DNA of 15,367 bases, taken from the NCBI GenBank assembly GCA_949739085.1, contig CATIYU010000364.1:1-15367 (forward strand), read 5' to 3'. The notes below the pieces were generated by a model that had not been told where the DNA came from, did not search any database, and was given only the letters and a program-made list of their open reading frames with translations. Below, piece after piece: positions 14,054 through 15,367 of the stretch. The DNA comes from an uncultured Eubacteriales bacterium. GTDB lineage: Bacteria; Bacillota_A; Clostridia; Oscillospirales; Oscillospiraceae. Each line of letters starts with the position of its first letter. Positions within the stretch are counted from its first letter, which is position 1. The translations under genes and the position numbers were made by a program.

Positions 14054-14085
14054 CAAGTGTGTCCTATTGTTACGCACACCCATGT
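14054..14085. other. Prophage/host junction (probable attR)
   Basis: Phage coding ends at the TAG of 14051-14053; host-like coding is recognisable from HVVEPQF (about 14081 on). Composition and codon use change sharply here. The crossover core must lie in this interval but cannot be fixed without attL or an empty site. Confidence 0.6.
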
Positions 14086-14878
14086 GGTGGAGCCCCAATT
14101 CCCCGCCGCCGTGGACCGCTACATAAACCTGGGGGAATTTTACGATATTGCCGCCGCCAAGACTGCCCGGGAGGAGATTATCCGCCACAGCAAGGCCGGT
14201 TCCGCCGCCTACCAGCAGGCATACCGCGCCCTGGGCGCTGCCCGGCAGATGGAGGACAGCGCCGCCGCCCTGGCCTCCGGCGGTCTGGACGGACACAAGC
14301 TGCTCCGGCGGACCGGCGGCATTATCGGCAGGGAGGTGCGGGGCAAGGGCTCCGGCGGGCCCGACGCCTACCGCTTCCTGGGAAGCCTGACCTGCATGGG
14401 GCCTATCTGGCGGTTTGACACCGTGTCCGCCCTGTGCCCCAAGGTCTACCAGCTCCAGGACAGCTACGGCCTGGCCTGGCCCATGCTGGAACGCATCCGG
14501 GCGGCGGCCCGGGCCAGGGGCTACGCCGCCACCGTCTGCCTGGACCCGGACCACCCAGACCGCATCCACCACCTGCTCCTCCCCGAACTGGGGCTGGCCT
14601 TTGTCACCAGTCGGGAGGGCATGGAGTATACCGGCAGCGCCTACCGTCGGGTGCGCATGGACTCCCTGCTGGACCCCGCGCACTGCAAGCGCCACAAGTC
14701 CCAGCTCCGCTTCATGCGCCGGATGGCCGCATCTCTGCGGGAGGAGGGCATAGCGGCCCTGCGGGAGGCCAAAGCCGCCCACGACGCCCTGGAGGCGGTC
14801 TACCTCCCCCATGTGGATTTCGAGGGAGTGGACCGGTGCGCCGCCCGAGAGCTGGAGCGGCTGGAGAGCTATCTATAA
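14057..14878 (+). pseudogene. Host ATPase-like gene, 5' end removed by prophage insertion (PRK06851-like)
   Basis: 273 codons of very GC-rich host sequence. The segment HVVEPQFPAAVDRYINLGEFYD and later FLGSLTCMGPIWRFDT, VYQLQDSYGLA, HLLLPELGLAFVTS and YTGSAYRRVRMDS resemble the C-terminal part of a Clostridia P-loop ATPase family that I know as PRK06851. The N-terminal Walker A region would be upstream and is absent here, so this fragment should not bind ATP normally. It is in the same frame as the integrase stop, with only TAG and one codon between, and GTG 14057 has no clear ribosome binding site. The other half should flank the left end of the prophage. Family identity is moderate; that it is a truncated host gene is stronger. 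Confidence 0.7.
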
Positions 14879-14883
14879 AAAGC

Positions 14884-14913
14884 GGGACGCCCCTCCGGGG
14901 ACGTCCCATTTTT
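14884..14913. terminator. Terminator between convergent host genes
   Basis: GGGACG/CGTCCC and CCCC/GGGG arms with a TCC loop and one bulged A, followed by TTTTT on the plus strand. It lies between the truncated ATPase gene and the minus-strand transporter and may serve both. Confidence 0.8.
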
Positions 14914-14919
14914 CCGCGT

Positions 14920-15367
14920 TCAGTGCGCGTGGGCAAAGATGAGGGCGATACCCAGCAGCAGGCCCAGCAGGGTGGCCAGACCGCCCAGCCGGTTTCGCCA
15001 GAGCTCCTCAGACTCCGGCAGCAGCTCGCCCAGGACCACATACAGCATGGCTCCTGCGGCAAAACTCAAAGAGATCCCCAGCAGCGCGGCGTTCATAGTC
15101 CCCACGGAGTACCCCAGGAAGGCCCCCAGAATAGTGGGCAGGCCGCTGAGGGCGGCGGTCCCAACGGCACGCCCGGGCCGTGCGCCGCCAGCCAGCAGGG
15201 GAGCGGCAATGCTCATTCCCTCCGGGATGTTGTGAAGGCCGATAATCAGCGCGGCCAGAATCCCCGCGTGACCCGCATGGCCGGGCAGCGCCGTACCGGC
15301 AAAGGTGGCCCCAATGGCCATGCCCACGGGCATGTTGTGCAGCGCCACCGCCGCCGCCAGCACCAGC
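14920..15367 (-). CDS. ZIP-family divalent metal transporter, N-terminus outside window
   Basis: Integral membrane transporter that moves zinc or other divalent metals into the cytoplasm. At least five hydrophobic segments are present. The two ZIP signature motifs are visible: LHNMPVGMAIG and LHNIPEGMSIA, whose His, Asn and Glu line the metal site (Val replaces Glu in the first copy), and GELLPESEE near the C-terminal helices. The C-terminus ends IFAHAH. The frame is open to the window edge, so the start lies beyond 15367. It is chromosomal, with no link to the phage genes. Confidence 0.85.
   Translation of the reverse strand, partial: LVLAAAVALHNMPVGMAIGATFAGTALPGHAGHAGILAALIIGLHNIPEGMSIAAPLLAGGARPGRAVGTAALSGLPTILGAFLGYSVGTMNAALLGISLSFAAGAMLYVVLGELLPESEELWRNRLGGLATLLGLLLGIALIFAHAH

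Noticed and set aside
13937..14812. Minus-strand frame of 291 codons over the integrase end and host gene
   Set aside because: It crosses the phage/host junction and is antisense to two recognised proteins; expected from high GC.
1..15367. CRISPR array, tRNA or rRNA gene
   Set aside because: No regular direct repeats with spacers and no cloverleaf or rRNA-like stretch were found by eye on either strand.

Overview
The window looks like the right-hand end of a prophage integrated in a high-GC Clostridia-type host (an Oscillospiraceae-like gut anaerobe is my inference; nothing here fixes the species). Positions 1 to about 14060 are phage DNA of moderate GC. It carries dense, short, mostly plus-strand genes with strong AGGAGG ribosome binding sites, many TTG starts and ATGA-type stop/start overlaps. 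From about 14060 the sequence is very GC-rich and encodes ordinary chromosomal proteins.

Region 1 (1-2798) is the 3' part of a phage DnaE-type DNA polymerase III alpha gene split by a group I intron. The ribozyme can be placed closely: exon 1 ends at U961, the intron runs 962-1851 with a 3'-terminal G, and exon 2 starts at 1852. P1, P7, P9 and a possible P10 can be drawn. The intron carries a NUMOD4/HNH homing endonuclease gene that is frameshifted in an A5 run. Exon 1 also has one in-frame TGA at 802-804, so as written neither the polymerase nor the endonuclease is intact.

Region 2 (2814-8217) is a string of small accessory genes, several Cys-rich. It also holds a SleB-like cell wall hydrolase lipoprotein, a divergent flavin-dependent thymidylate synthase (ThyX), a deoxynucleoside monophosphate kinase, small membrane proteins and a phage Dam-type methyltransferase.

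Region 3 (8317-12211) carries a class II (B12-dependent) ribonucleotide reductase NrdJ, an FTR-like Fe-S/thiol protein lacking one expected cysteine, small genes and a dUTPase that ends in a strong terminator. Together with ThyX and the dNMP kinase this makes a nearly complete oxygen-independent route from ribonucleotides to dTTP and other dNTPs for phage DNA synthesis. One Cys-rich gene (11383-11655) runs against the operon from its own consensus promoter.

Region 4 (12212-14053) is the integration module: a 39-aa ORF and a large serine integrase, each with its own promoter signal. The integrase stops 3 bp before a host reading frame that lacks its N-terminus. This is an ATPase-like gene that I take to be the phage attachment site. 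After its terminator, a ZIP-family metal transporter gene comes in on the minus strand and leaves the window.
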